Origin: Prostheceraeus crozeri
Taxonomy: Eukaryota > Platyhelminthes > Polycladida > Euryleptidae
Direction: 5' to 3'
NCBI GenBank assembly: GCA_907163375.1
Contig: CAJQUW010000906.1
Span: 334,144-398,143, forward strand
Length of the DNA stretch: 64,000 bases
Shown here: piece after piece, positions 37,910 to 48,700 of the stretch
Position numbering within the stretch: position 1 is the stretch's first letter
Layout: every line of letters begins with the position of its first letter
Program-made: the position numbers and the translations under genes
Notes under the pieces: model-generated
Databases searched by the model: none
Told to the model about the DNA's origin: nothing
What the model saw: only the letters and a program-made list of their open reading frames with translations

Positions 37910-38132
37910 GTTATAACTTGTAGCTACGGATCCGCTAAGAGAGAGAAAGAGAGAACCTCACTCGGTGCGTGTCGAAGCGCAGTGTGTTTTTTATTGAAGC
38001 GTGCATGAGTTATATCACCTCAACAATAACAACATAACATAGACTACTTCTATGGTCAGAGAGTAGCTGTAAATGAACGTAAAGGTAGTGAATGTATACA
38101 GAAGACTAATTCAGTCACATTAAGACACAACA
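37909..38132 (-). repeat. Gypsy 5' LTR
   Basis: The 224-bp upstream LTR carries the promoter of the element. Its last base is also the A of the gag ATG, so no untranslated leader exists between LTR and gag. It is flanked on its outer side by CATAC (38133-38137). Confidence 0.96.
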
Positions 38133-38137
38133 CATAC

Positions 38138-38247
38138 AAACATTTCAAGAAGTGACAACTGAGATGTGTCGAGAAACTGCTCTGGCCTACCAAAAGCGAC
38201 TCGAATCCGTCCTCGAGAATGGAGGAGGACACGTTGAAGTTCGATGA
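38138..38247 (+). pseudogene. Mariner-type transposase, 3' part beyond the Gypsy insertion
   Basis: Immediately after the right LTR and its CATAC duplication, the interrupted transposase frame continues (TFQEVTTEMCRETALAYQKR...) to a TGA at 38245-38247. The length and basic, helical nature fit the C-terminal tail of the upstream transposase. Confidence 0.8.
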
Positions 38248-38586
38248 CTACTAACACTTTTTTCTTATGTTTTTCATTTAGTAAATGTTTTCGATGACAT
38301 TTACCTTAATTCGTTTTGGTCATTATTGATAAAGACATGGGGGAAATAAAGGGAAAAGTTTATCATTAAATTTTACATGTCAAGATACATTGTTGGTATG
38401 TCAATTTTACTACATGTCATTCGGTCAATAGAATCAGAATTTTCTGACAATTCTCAGTACAACAGGTATAATCATCATAAATCCTATACTCCAAACTAGT
38501 TTGAGTCGAAATTTCATGACGATTGGATGAATATTTGAGGAGTAATAAAAGTTTAAAATCTGGCGGTTTACGTGCGCCACCCTGTA

Positions 38587-39131
38587 TATTTATTCATGTA
38601 AGCGTGTTTCACATATAAATAAAATTCAAAATGAAGTTCTTCAGGAATGGGCTCACAGATCATCAAGGTACATTTTTCATTCAAGTATACATTCCTCTAC
38701 CTATGTTTTTGCATTGATATATGAATGATATATAATGATTTTTGCATTTAACTGAATGTATCTATGTATCGAATTTGAATGATGTTGTTAGGTAGGCTAA
38801 GCTAGTCTGCACGAAATCAAAATTATTGGACATTGCGTAAGCTTTATATTTTTAATTGTGTCAGCAGACATTACTTATTAGTAAAACATTAATGTAATCA
38901 GAAATTAAATTGATGCTCATTTGTTGCGTTTTTATCTCTTTAGGCGGTCAGTTCATTTGTATCAGAGATGAAAAACTCCACTCCGGTGCTATAGGAGTTC
39001 GGATACAATCACTGACTTTGAAGCGTCTTCTGTCGGGTAGCGAAGCGTGGACTTTGTCCTGCCATGTGGCAATCCTTAATTGCATAGCTATCTATGTAAA
39101 CATCCGTAAGTGGTAGCCAACATTATGATAA
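38587..39131. other. Gap between mariner and hAT elements
   Basis: No recognisable gene; a 68-codon ORF at 38910-39116 has no domain. Confidence 0.45.
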
Positions 39132-39139
39132 ATCGTAAA

Positions 39140-40459
39140 CAGTGGCGTCGCGTGCTCCCAGACCATAGGCCCTCGCTCCAAAGTGGATTCCAATATTTCT
39201 GTAGCAGACAGCATGAACTGCATAAAATAATTAATTTGAGACTATCTTGATTTCAGTGAATTTTCAAACACTTGTACAAGTACATGAACATTCAAATCAT
39301 GCTGACATCCATGACTACAGAATGGAATGATGTGAGAAATGGACACCGATATTTAGCCTAAATGAAAGGTACACTGAAGTCCTTAGACTACTCAATGTTG
39401 ACTATTCTACATGTGAATTATGATTCACTGTGAGTCCTATGTGACAGCCTCTTTTTCTGAACAGCCTCATAAGCATGCAATCCTAAGCTGACTGTTGGTC
39501 AACGTGACTCTTGTCTTCCCAAGATTTTAAACGTCAAATGACAATGAAAATGTGATGTTGATTTCTCACATGACGCTTGATCGCCTTGGTGAGATTACTA
39601 TAGAGAAAATTCACTCTCGAGGAAGCTCTCGCCAACGCAAGACTCTGTTGTGTTCATCATAGCCTCTCAATCACTTACAGGTTTCAAATTTAGGGCTGCT
39701 AAAATGTTTTTGTGCTCCTCCTGTTATTCTATCCCTTGAGAGTGGTTTAGTTTTTATTACAATACCATAAACTTCGTGTACGGTGGCTAGACTTTTCTGC
39801 ATAATCCCTCGGACGACTGGCCGGTGTAGAAAATAACCACTGTTGAAATTGCCACCATAAACATAATATCACAAATATGCCTTCAATCATGGAATATCTC
39901 AGACTGAATCACACATCAAATTAGGGAACCTTCATTGCTATCTCCTTTCAGCGGCTTCTAACCTTCCGATCCAACATTCAGCCATTGGTGAACGCAAGCG
40001 CGACGATTCAACGCGTCATCATCTTCTGCAAAATTTGGCGAAGCCACCAATAGGGAAAATTTGCGCCTGTCTAACTGAATCTAAGAATTTATAAATAGAT
40101 CTTTTCTTGCATTGCTGCAATATATTTGCTTCTTCGTTTCTATCAAGAGAAGACGATCGAGCTAAGCGTACACGCTCCACATATCACACAAACACACAAA
40201 TCTCTGTGATTTGATGTGAACACATCCCCAGCGCATTTGTGTGATTGCTTGAAGATCCCTGCAGTTCACAGCTGAGCGCTGGCGCTCGGAACGTATTTGA
40301 GAGTAGTGACTTGAAACTGTAAAGTGTGTGTAAAGGTGTAAACGTAAAGATGCTCTCAAAAACAAAAAATAAAACTATTTGAACCTTTATTTTATGAACG
40401 TAAATAATTATTTTTGGGTATGCGGCGAAGGCCTCGCAGGCACGGAGAAGACGCCACTG
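39140..40459. mobile_element. Non-autonomous hAT element (CAGTGGCGTC ends)
   Basis: The left end is CAGTGGCGTCGCG and the right end, read inverted, is CAGTGGCGTCTTC. The flanking 8-mers are ATCGTAAA (39132-39139) and ATCGCAAA (40460-40467), an 8-bp target duplication with one later change. The 1320-bp interior has no transposase. The same terminal motif recurs at the element starting at 41118. Confidence 0.75.
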
Positions 40460-40467
40460 ATCGCAAA

Positions 40468-41109
40468 GATATGTTTTTCTATGGTATTTGCTTTCTTTGT
40501 TTAATTTAGATCAAATAGCAATTGGTAAGCAACGATTTTAGTGCACGTTAGTCTTTCTTAACTTTTAAAGGACCAATGGGAAATGAGTTTAGATGAATGA
40601 GCCAGGCGATGAGCCATTAGAATGAGCCATTAGAAATGAGCCAGGCGACAAGGGTTCCCCCACATATTGAAAGTGTTTAATCCTCATTTGCATGAAATCG
40701 GTCCCCGGGAACCCTACTGCTTTTAAATTGTCTGAATATATTTTTTGTATGGATGTGAAAATCTGCTTTTTTATGCATTCCTTCTTTGTCAATAAATGTG
40801 CAATAGGTCAATCTTAAGTTCATCTTAGTTATGTCACGTAACAGACAAAAAATATCAGTAGAAAGCCATCGGTGACCGGGCTCATTTCATGAACTAGACA
40901 ATTTTTTGTATGAAATTGCAATTTTTTCTCCTTTCGTTTAGAATCTTCTAAGATGATAAATTCTCTTACGACTAAAATAGCCTGTTACAATCATAGCAAT
41001 AGTCATTCGTTGCAACTAGCAGGAACAACAACAAAAAAGCGACCAAAAGACCGATAAAAATACGACGATTGCATCTTACGATCCAAAATGAAATATGAGC
41101 GCTATTCTG
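40468..41109. other. Gap without recognisable gene
   Basis: Contains a short local duplication of GATGAGCCATTAGAATGAGCC-like sequence near 40600-40640, nothing else recognised. Confidence 0.45.
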
Positions 41110-41117
41110 ATGTCAAC

Positions 41118-43030
41118 CAGTGGCGTAGCGTGCTTCAAACCGTTTCCGGGGCTAAAGTCAGTCTTGGCATCGGTATAACTTATAGCATGCAGCATGTATG
41201 CAAAGTACCCGGTGGGTTCTAATCTAGAAGTCACTTTGATGTTTTCAAATGATGTGAAATAATGAAGAAGTGAAGGTATGCATGTGCAAACAATTAGCTA
41301 CGCGTTTGTCAGACACGCCGTGATTAGCCAGTCAGAGTGTGTAAGTGTCACTCGTAAAGAATTCCGTCTTGCTCGGGTTGAATCAGAGAGATGGATTGCT
41401 TCTCCGTGTGTTGCATACAGTGGCCGCGACGAGCTGAAAGGCGTCGCCGAGCTCTTCTGGCGCGTGTGAACGACACATTGATAGATTGGCTGAGTTGTCG
41501 ATGACATCAGCAAGCCGTTGCTTACAGGGTTGGTAAAAAAAACATGTTTTTTTCATTTTAAACAAACAAACATGTTTTTTTCGTTTTAAACACTGTTTTT
41601 TATGTTTTTTTAGTTTTTTTCAAAATTTCTACGTTTTTTTGTAAATATTGCAAAGATATCAATGTATTTTAACATTAATTTATACAATTAAGTTATGAAT
41701 AATGTGTAAGGATAAGGGTAGGCCAATTGATACATAAGGGCCTACAAGACCCCTACATAGGCCTACATTTCTTAGATATTTCATGTAGCAGGTTTAGCAA
41801 AACAGTGTCCTACAGTTACGTCGCTAGATATCAAATTTACTGCATCATGTACAACTGCATTCAGGCTTAGGCCTACTGTCAGTTCTGTCGTAATAAGCTT
41901 ATGTACAGGCTTATTATAGGCTTAAGCTGTTTTTTCATGTTTAAAATCAAAACATGTTTTTCGTATGTTTAAAGCATTTCATTTCAAACACTTGTCAATC
42001 CTGCTTTAGACTATCGGTAAATGTTAATTAACTTAATTCTAATGTAGCCTACAATGTACCATGTAGGCCTACATCGTCATGTTGGTTACCTTATTTATGA
42101 CATTCCCGGATACTCCTGCCATATCTTATCTATATTGTAGGCCCTACATGTATTTCTCATAATACAGGGCTACATGAATAGCATATAACTACAAAATCTT
42201 CATGCAAATCAATTACCATTATACATGTTTATAAATGCCTTGGTTGGTATAAGCTTACAACAGTATTCGATAAAGCAACATCATAAGCTTAATTCATTAA
42301 TAAAGTAACCCATGCAAAGTTGAAACTGTAAATCAAAACTTTGAAATATTCCATGTATCATGTTCTTATCTCAACTTTTTACAAAAATAGACAGTAGAGC
42401 CTAGAGACAATAGAATCAGACAATAGAACGTCTACGTCACCTGCTGTCGGCTCGGCAGTTGTTACCATTGCCAATCCCATGGTTGACTATATCCATTGAC
42501 TCTATTTATATCTCGGTGCGTGACCCTCAAAGCACTGTATGAATAAATGAAATAATGCTGCACTGTTTCAATTAGATTGTTCTGAATTAAATAAAAAAGA
42601 TCTAATTAAAAAACCACTTAAATAGTCAATTTAACATACAAAGCGTAGAATAACAAAGTTTCAAAAATTCCTTAGAAACTTTAAAAAAGTACTATGTTTT
42701 TTTCATGTTTAAAACATGTTTTTTTCGTATGTCTAAAACACGTGTTTAAAACATGTTTAAAACAATTTGTTTTAAACACTTACCAACCTTGGTTGCTTAT
42801 CATGTGTGGCTCGTGTTAGATTTTGGCCAATCGGTGCAATCTCGGCGACACTCCGGCGACTGCCCCTGAGAGAGGTAATGAGATAAGACCACCGACAGTT
42901 ATACATGCATGCTTTGGAAAGATGAATGAAGACTTAAGATGCAGCGTTTGGTCACTGAAATGTTGGGGAATTTATTTAAAAGTACATACCGCGGACTGCC
43001 ACGAATGCCCCAATGGACGCCACGCCCCTG
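41118..43030. mobile_element. hAT element carrying a second hAT inside it
   Basis: The ends CAGTGGCGTAGCG and, inverted from the right, CAGGGGCGTGGCG are flanked by a perfect 8-bp duplication ATGTCAAC (41110-41117 and 43031-43038). Without the nested element and its duplication it is about 640 bp and codes for nothing. Its terminus is close to that of the element at 39140, so one transposase may have moved both. Confidence 0.85.
41525..42791. mobile_element. Nested non-autonomous hAT element (CAGGGTTGGTAA ends)
   Basis: The left end is CAGGGTTGGTAA and the inverted right end is CAAGGTTGGTAA. The perfect 8-bp duplication GTTGCTTA lies at 41517-41524 and 42792-42799. Both subterminal regions are rich in AAACATGTTTTTTTC and GTTTTAAAC words in opposite orientations, which could be transposase-binding repeats. 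No ORF of note. It inserted after its host element was already in place. Confidence 0.92.
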
Positions 43031-43117
43031 ATGTCAACAATACAATGATAAAATAGTACTATAGACATAGAAAGTCATCGTATTAGGACAAGAAGTGCTG
43101 TAAAACGTCTGTAAAAC

Positions 43118-44350
43118 TTCTAAATATGCTGACGACATTGTGATTGTTCTACCTGCCTTCCCTTCAATGGATATCGAACTCCAAATTCAAGACGAAATCA
43201 ATCATTTAAAAGGCTGGTGTAACTCACATGGACTAGTACTAAATTGTGAAAAACCCCAATGCATATAATAATAATAATATGTTTATATTCAAAATGAAAA
43301 TCTCAACTTTCACATAAGATGCATATACACAAAGAAATTGAAGAAATGATTCACAGTAAAGTATCAATTAAATAAGCAGCACATAACTGTCCTCAATGTC
43401 AAATACACAATACATCTTCAAGGGGAGTGCCACCCTTGATTTGATTGGAAGCAAGTGTGCAAAGATGAATAAACGATTTGGCACGACGGGCAGAATTTGA
43501 TGCAGGGATCTCAAAATGACCTGAATACTTTAGTTTTTGAAGCACCATGGAATGAAGTATGTGGTCTGGGTTTGACATGCCACAGAATAACTTTAGAGCA
43601 TGGTCACGTCGCCGAGACCAAAGAGGAGGGAAGTCATTACACGTGCAAAATGTGCCGCAGATTATGCTATGGGCAGCTTTCACAATCTTTTCCATCTGTA
43701 AAGCGTTCTTCTTACTAATCCCGAGGAATAGGGGGCTACAGTATTCCAACACACTCAAGATATAGCAGTAATACAACATTTTGAGTTCCGCTTTTGATAT
43801 GTTTATCGCTAAAAGTCTGAATTCTTTAGTGCCTCGTGATATTCATTTTGTGAATAGCATAAAGATTCTTGGAGTCATTTATGACTCAAATCTATCTTGG
43901 AATACTTTTGTATACAATTTATGAAAACGTGCCAACCATCGTCTTAATGTCATAAAGCGATTAAAACAATGCCTTTCTGTGTCCCAACTCATTATTTATA
44001 ATGCCACTGTCCTTTCAGCGCTGGAGTACAATGCTGCCCTCCTCGTTGGACTGAACCAGCTTAATGTTGAAAAATTGAAAAAGGTTCGGCGACGTTCTCA
44101 CAAAATTATTTGCGGACCAACGTGCAGTTGTGATAGTTTTACGCCCTTATCCCTTGAAGCATCTACCCTAACAGTTTTTAGAAAAATGTTAGAAACTGAA
44201 AATCTATTACATAAAATCATACCCCCAAACTTTCAAGATCCCGACACTCCCTCGCTCGCTGTCTCTGTCCCCTTTTCAAGAACCCAACAGCGCCAATTGT
44301 CTTTTATTCCCAGATGTTCTATTTTGCATAACCTAGCAGAAATATGGTAA
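43118..44350 (+). pseudogene. LINE (CR1/Jockey type) RT 3' half, interrupted by another LINE
   Basis: The RT active-site block KYADDIVIVL starts at about 43122 and the frame runs to about 43262. An opposite-strand LINE copy (43266-43779) then interrupts it, and the sequence resumes near 43785 with KILGVIYDSNLSW. One TGA (about 43922) separates this from the C-terminal ORF 43979-44350, which carries SHKIICGPTCSCDSF. There is no endonuclease and no 5' part. The region after the stop contains AATAAACGCATAACTACTGC (44452-44471), a likely 3' tail. Confidence 0.85.
43266..43779 (-). pseudogene. 5'-truncated LINE copy nested in the LINE above
   Basis: On the minus strand, 126 codons (43779-43399) encode only the C-terminal end of a LINE polymerase, with YCYILSVLEYCSPLFLG and AHSIICGTFCTCNDF. 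The 3' untranslated part runs to a microsatellite tail of ATT/ATA units at 43263-43280. Heavy 5' truncation and a simple-repeat tail are typical of target-primed reverse transcription. Confidence 0.85.
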
Positions 44351-44737
44351 CTAATGTATTTCCTACAGCTACTGTGCATGTCTTCTGTATACTGTACAAG
44401 CTCTGTATTTTTCATCTGTGTACCTGCAATGCATGATTTCCATTTCATATGAATAAACGCATAACTACTGCTACTACTGTACATGTACGTAGGGTCTATC
44501 GGTTGGCGTACATGAACCAGTAAGTCGAACATTCATATGTGCATGTATGAATTAGACGTGTATTGCTGAGTATACGCTTGTCTACGTAGACTGTTTATCG
44601 GAAAGTCAAATTGTGAAAAAGATTGTCATAACAATGATGAACATACTTCGGGAGAACTCTTTCATGCATTATTGAAGAATACAATTTTTTTATATAAACA
44701 TTTTATATAAACATTTTCACATTATATAAACATTTTT
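44351..44737. other. Gap between LINE copies
   Basis: The 3' tail of the preceding LINE and AT-rich DNA with two ATATAAACATTTT repeats near 44692-44735; no gene. Confidence 0.5.
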
Positions 44738-47326
44738 CTTTGTGACGTGCGTTCACTCCTCCCAAAACTTGATGACCTCTACCTAACTATTACTAATTTC
44801 CAACCAGGAGTTATTATGGTCACCGAAACATGGCTGAATGATAATGTCGATGATAATGTGCTCAGTTTTCCCCGATATCGGTTATTTCGCTGTGATCGGC
44901 AAGCTCGGAGGTGTTTGTTTGTGGGTAAATAATGAAATCAGGTCTTCGGTTCATCTGCCATCTAATAGATGTCCTTCATGCTGCGAAATACTGTTTGTTG
45001 TTCTAAAATGCAACTCCAACCATATCTTGAGCTGTGTTGCTTACATCCCACCTGATTTGAGTAAAGCAGACCATGACGAGATCAGTGATTTCTTCTTGGG
45101 TGAGATCGACATTGTTCTATCTGTGCATCCTGACTGGAACATTATTGTTGGAGGGGACTTCAATGATTTTTCTTGTACTGTCTTTGAAGAGGATTTGGCC
45201 CTATCAAACAAAGTCTTAGTTACTACCCGTAATGATTCAATTCTTGACCTCATTTGGATTGATGATGAACTCAGCAATATTTATGATAAGTCATCAATTG
45301 TCGGTGCTCCTATCAAAAACTCCGACCATAATACCATCTTTATGAACTCATCCTCTTCCGAATCAGATAGTGATCCTGTGTGTCGTGTACCCGTTTATGA
45401 TTTTCGTGAAAGTAACATTATTAATACGTTTTTGCAACACCTATCGACAATCGATTTTTCCTCAGTGGATCATTTTTCCACAATAAACGAAATGTGTAAC
45501 TTTTTCTACTATGCATTGTATTACTGCATTTCTTTCATTCCGGTTGAAATGGTAACTTTTACCAAGCGTGACAAACCGTGGATTACTCCAGTGTTGAAGC
45601 TTTTAATTGGTAAACGATGGGATGCATTTCGGAAGCGAGATTGGGTGATGTACCAGCATTATAAATCTAAAGTTCAATCGGAAATTATATCAGCAAAGTG
45701 CATTTGGGCCAATAAACATAGAAAAACAGCTAATGGTCTATGGAAATTCGTCAATGAGGTTCGCGGAAATCAAACGTCAACTGATATCTTTCATAGTCTT
45801 AGAAACGATTATATTTCTCTGGATGATCTTATTGAGGCCTTTGGTGAGGAATTCCGATCAAATTTTGCCTGTGGTGATGACGAGCGGCTAGTTTCTCTTC
45901 AAATGATACTTAGACTTGTCAAATTTCGTCTGAAGCCGTTCTCTGTGAATTGCTTCGCCTGAAGACTTACAAGTCTTGTGGACCGGACCAGATCCCTCTG
46001 CGTCTCATTTCGGCTGGAGCTCATTTATTGTGTGCGAGTGATATACCTCTGCGAGTGATATACAATGTGCAATCGTTAATTACAGACAAGAATCTACCCG
46101 GATTGTTTCAAGCAGGCATACACTCACCCAATTCCCAAGAAGAGTAAACCATCTATGAAGGACTTCCGTCCGATATCGATATCATCTGTTTTTGGTAAGG
46201 TCTTTGAGAGACTAGTGCTGCGTTGTATGAAGGATGATTTGATTAGGTGTTATGGTTTGAATCAACATGCATACAGACCACATGGTTCAACTACGAGTGC
46301 TCTAGTGGCAATTCAAGATCACATTTCTTCATCTTTAGATCATCGAAGTACTGCTGCTGTACGTGTATTGTGTTTGGACATATCGAAGGCATTTTTTTTA
46401 ACATTTGCAACACAACCGATTGCTGAATTTTTTAGAGAGTATGGGACTGGATCATGGCTTTTTGCAGTGGTTACTATCTTTTCTTACTGCTCGATCGTAT
46501 TGTGTAAAGAACAATGGGAGATGCGACTCAACAATCTGTGTTCCATCTGGTGTTCCTCAGGGATCCGTTTTAGGACCCTACTTATTCGCAGCTTTTATGG
46601 GGTCAGTGAACTTGAGTTGGCCTCTTAGACAGCGTGTCACATACGCTGACGATGTAACGATCATTGAAACTTGAATGTACGAGTCAGACTTTGTTATCCA
46701 TGTCAGATATTGAAGAGATTTTTGTGAGTACAGGTCTTCGCTTGAACAAACATAAGTGTAAAGAAATTATTATACCACGCTCTATATTATATTTTCCTCC
46801 ACCGATTTCTGCAGATTTTGTAAGAGTTAATATTCTTAGAATTCTTGGTTTTGCTCTCACTACAAATCTTAGCTGGGAGGCACAAATCAAGGACGTTTTA
46901 AAAAAGGCCTCGAGTCGTTTGTACATAATCCGTTGTTTACGTGATTCTTTGTGTAAAAACGATTTGATATCTGTTTATCACGCAATCATCACAGCCTTGT
47001 TTATATATGCTTCTCCTGTATATGGCCATTTGTCTCTAGTTTTATTTAGTAAATTAAATCACTTTCAGAAGAGGGCTCATCGTTTGATTTGCGGTCGTCA
47101 TTGCTCGTGTAACATGTTTGACGATATCTCAGATACATTTCTTCAATGTGGCTTAAAATTGTTGCTGAATTGTGAAAATCCGTGTCATCCGCTTAGCACG
47201 TTCGTACCTAATCGTTTGTTGTATACTAGACATTTTATGCTACCAGTATCACACACTGCAAGGCGTTCGAATTCATTTTTTCCATGGTTTTGTGCAAGGT
47301 CAAATGAGCTTATGTGTAAATACTAG
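44738..47326 (+). pseudogene. LINE ORF2 (endonuclease and reverse transcriptase), decayed
   Basis: 5'-truncated CR1/Jockey-type ORF2. Endonuclease motifs: TETWL, YIPP, GGDFND and SDHNTI, all of the APE type that nicks target DNA. RT motifs: SCGPDQIPL, FRPISI, a fingers region containing LDISKAF, GVPQGSVLGP and YADDVTII. The C-terminal part ends with AHRLICGRHCSCNMF and HTARRSNSFFP. Frame changes are needed near 44885, 45945, 46150, 46400 and 46660. It is a dead relative of the better-preserved copy downstream. Confidence 0.9.
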
Positions 47327-47880
47327 AATTTTCTTGTAAATATCACATATTATTTGTCCTTTATGTGATATGAATCCTGTCAGCGTTCGAGCATTACTTT
47401 TCTTTGTATTTATCGGTCTTCATTATTTCAAATATATACACTTTTTCTTTTTCTCTTCTCTTCTCTAAATCAATTTAATGACTAAATGAAAACGTCTTCG
47501 AAGGGTAATCATGTTCAATAACATCTCAAAGACTGGACATTTAAATGATGTTCTTACTTCTTTGATCACTGTGGTTGATTCAAGTGGTTGTGTCTCTAGC
47601 GTCTCCTGTCTTGGTGGTACTTCGTTGAGGTTTTCATCGTTGCTGTGACATTCTGATTGTGGAATTTAGTGTCATCGTGATCGTCGTCTTCTTCTGCGTC
47701 GTTCAGTGTTGTCCTTATTGTCATCGGTGCTTTCCTTCCTGAGCTAGCCAAGTTTTTGCGGTTTTGTAAAAAGAGTGTCACTGTGCGCATGCGCAGAAGT
47801 TCGTGATCTGGTCTCCACGGTCTCTCTTCTTGCTTCAATCCGTGAAATTTCTGAATATCTTCTTGTAATAATCACGCCGT
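47327..47880. other. Gap between LINE copies
   Basis: 3' remains of one LINE and probable 5' untranslated region of the next; a GCGCATGCGCA palindrome lies near 47785. No other gene. Confidence 0.45.
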
Positions 47881-47889
47881 TGGTCGTCT

Positions 47890-47960
47890 GCTGGTATAGC
47901 TCATTTGGCTAAGGTACTTGCTGCTATAGCTGCTTGGTGGGTTCGCAGCCGCCTCAGTAC
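47890..47960 (+). promoter_or_regulatory. tRNA-like segment with pol III A and B boxes
   Basis: TAGCTCATTTGGC (47897-47909) matches box A (TRGYNNARNNGG type) and GGTTCGCAGCC (47940-47950) is a near-perfect box B. Their spacing is that of a tRNA gene, and GGTGG/CCGCC around box B can form a T-stem. It sits about 50 bp upstream of LINE ORF1. It could be a tRNA-derived internal promoter of the LINE or a SINE head. The acceptor stem is not convincing enough for a working tRNA. Confidence 0.5.
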
Positions 47961-48001
47961 AATTTTGCGACTTTTCGAGTCTGGTTTTCCGTAATGAGAA
48001 T

Positions 48002-48700
48002 ATGACTTCTGGAAGAACTACACGTTCAGGCTCTTGTAACGACGTAACCATGGATGCTTTGAGGGCATTATTGAACGAAAATAAATCTGAATTGATGACT
48101 AAAATGAATGAAATCATCACGAGCGTTTCAGCTTTGACCCAAAAGGTCAGCTACTTAGAAGACGTCATCAGTACATTGAGAAATACTCAGGAAATTCAGC
48201 AACGCGAAATTGAGTCCTTGCAACAGACTCGTGACTCCCAGTCCGCCTTGTTTATTAACGATGTGGTCAACGAACTAGAGCAGCGCCAAAAAAGAACCAA
48301 CAATGTCGTCATCATTAATTTACCCGAGAAGACGTCAGGTACAATAGAAGATAAGAAAACACACGACTCTGCGCAGGTTATTAGACTGATAAATGCTCTT
48401 GATATTCAACAAGATTTTCAGCTCTCTTCGTGTAACCGTATCGGGAAACCTGGAAGGTCAGGCTCACGGTTGTTAAAGATAACTGTCAACACCGCCTCTG
48501 TCAAAAGAGCAATGCTTCGGCAGGCTAAAGCCCTAAAGAATTCCAGTTTTAATAACGTGTTCATAAAGCCAGACCTCACCCCAATTCAGCAAACGATGGA
48601 TCGAGAGCTTCGCAGAGAACTCAAAGAGCGTCGGGAAAAAGGGGAAGATGTCATGATCAAAAGAGGTCAAATTCAAAAAAGAGAGTCACATTTTCTATGA
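48002..48700 (+). CDS. LINE ORF1 nucleic-acid chaperone-like protein
   Basis: 232 intact codons. Residues about 20-110 are heptad-rich with many Leu, Gln and Glu (a coiled coil for trimerisation). About 115-190 fits an RRM-like fold beginning RTNNVVIINLPE, and the C-terminus is Arg/Lys/Glu-rich. This is the plan of ORF1 proteins of the L1-type RNA-binding class. There is no zinc knuckle. The stop TGA overlaps the ORF2 start in ATGA, pointing to coupled termination-reinitiation. Confidence 0.75.
   Translation: MTSGRTTRSGSCNDVTMDALRALLNENKSELMTKMNEIITSVSALTQKVSYLEDVISTLRNTQEIQQREIESLQQTRDSQSALFINDVVNELEQRQKRTNNVVIINLPEKTSGTIEDKKTHDSAQVIRLINALDIQQDFQLSSCNRIGKPGRSGSRLLKITVNTASVKRAMLRQAKALKNSSFNNVFIKPDLTPIQQTMDRELRRELKERREKGEDVMIKRGQIQKRESHFL

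Larger units (their letters stand above)
33480..38132 (-). mobile_element. Ty3/Gypsy LTR retrotransposon, young and nearly intact
   Basis: The 4653-bp element lies on the minus strand inside the mariner transposase gene. Both LTRs are 224 bp, begin TG and end CA, and differ at one position that I can see. Target duplications CATAC occur at 33475-33479 and 38133-38137. The primer-binding site starts TGGCGTCAGCAGCAGG right at the 5' LTR edge (37908 downward), and a polypurine tract AAAGGGAGA precedes the 3' LTR (33704-33712). Gag and pol are open. One LTR difference and clean duplications mean a recent insertion. Confidence 0.97.
32192..38584 (+). mobile_element. Mariner-type (IS630/Tc1/mariner) element split by a Gypsy insertion
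   Basis: Terminal inverted repeats of 174 bp (32192-32365 and 38411-38584) begin CAGGGTGGCGCACG and are bordered by TA on both sides (32190-32191, 38585-38586), as expected for this superfamily. Removing the inserted retrotransposon (33480-38132 plus one 5-bp duplication) leaves an element of about 1.7 kb with one transposase gene. The terminal repeats are still very similar to each other, but the gene carries inactivating changes. Confidence 0.95.

Noticed and set aside
47890-47960. Functional tRNA gene
   Set aside because: Box A and B are good but the acceptor stem does not pair convincingly; treated as a tRNA-derived segment.
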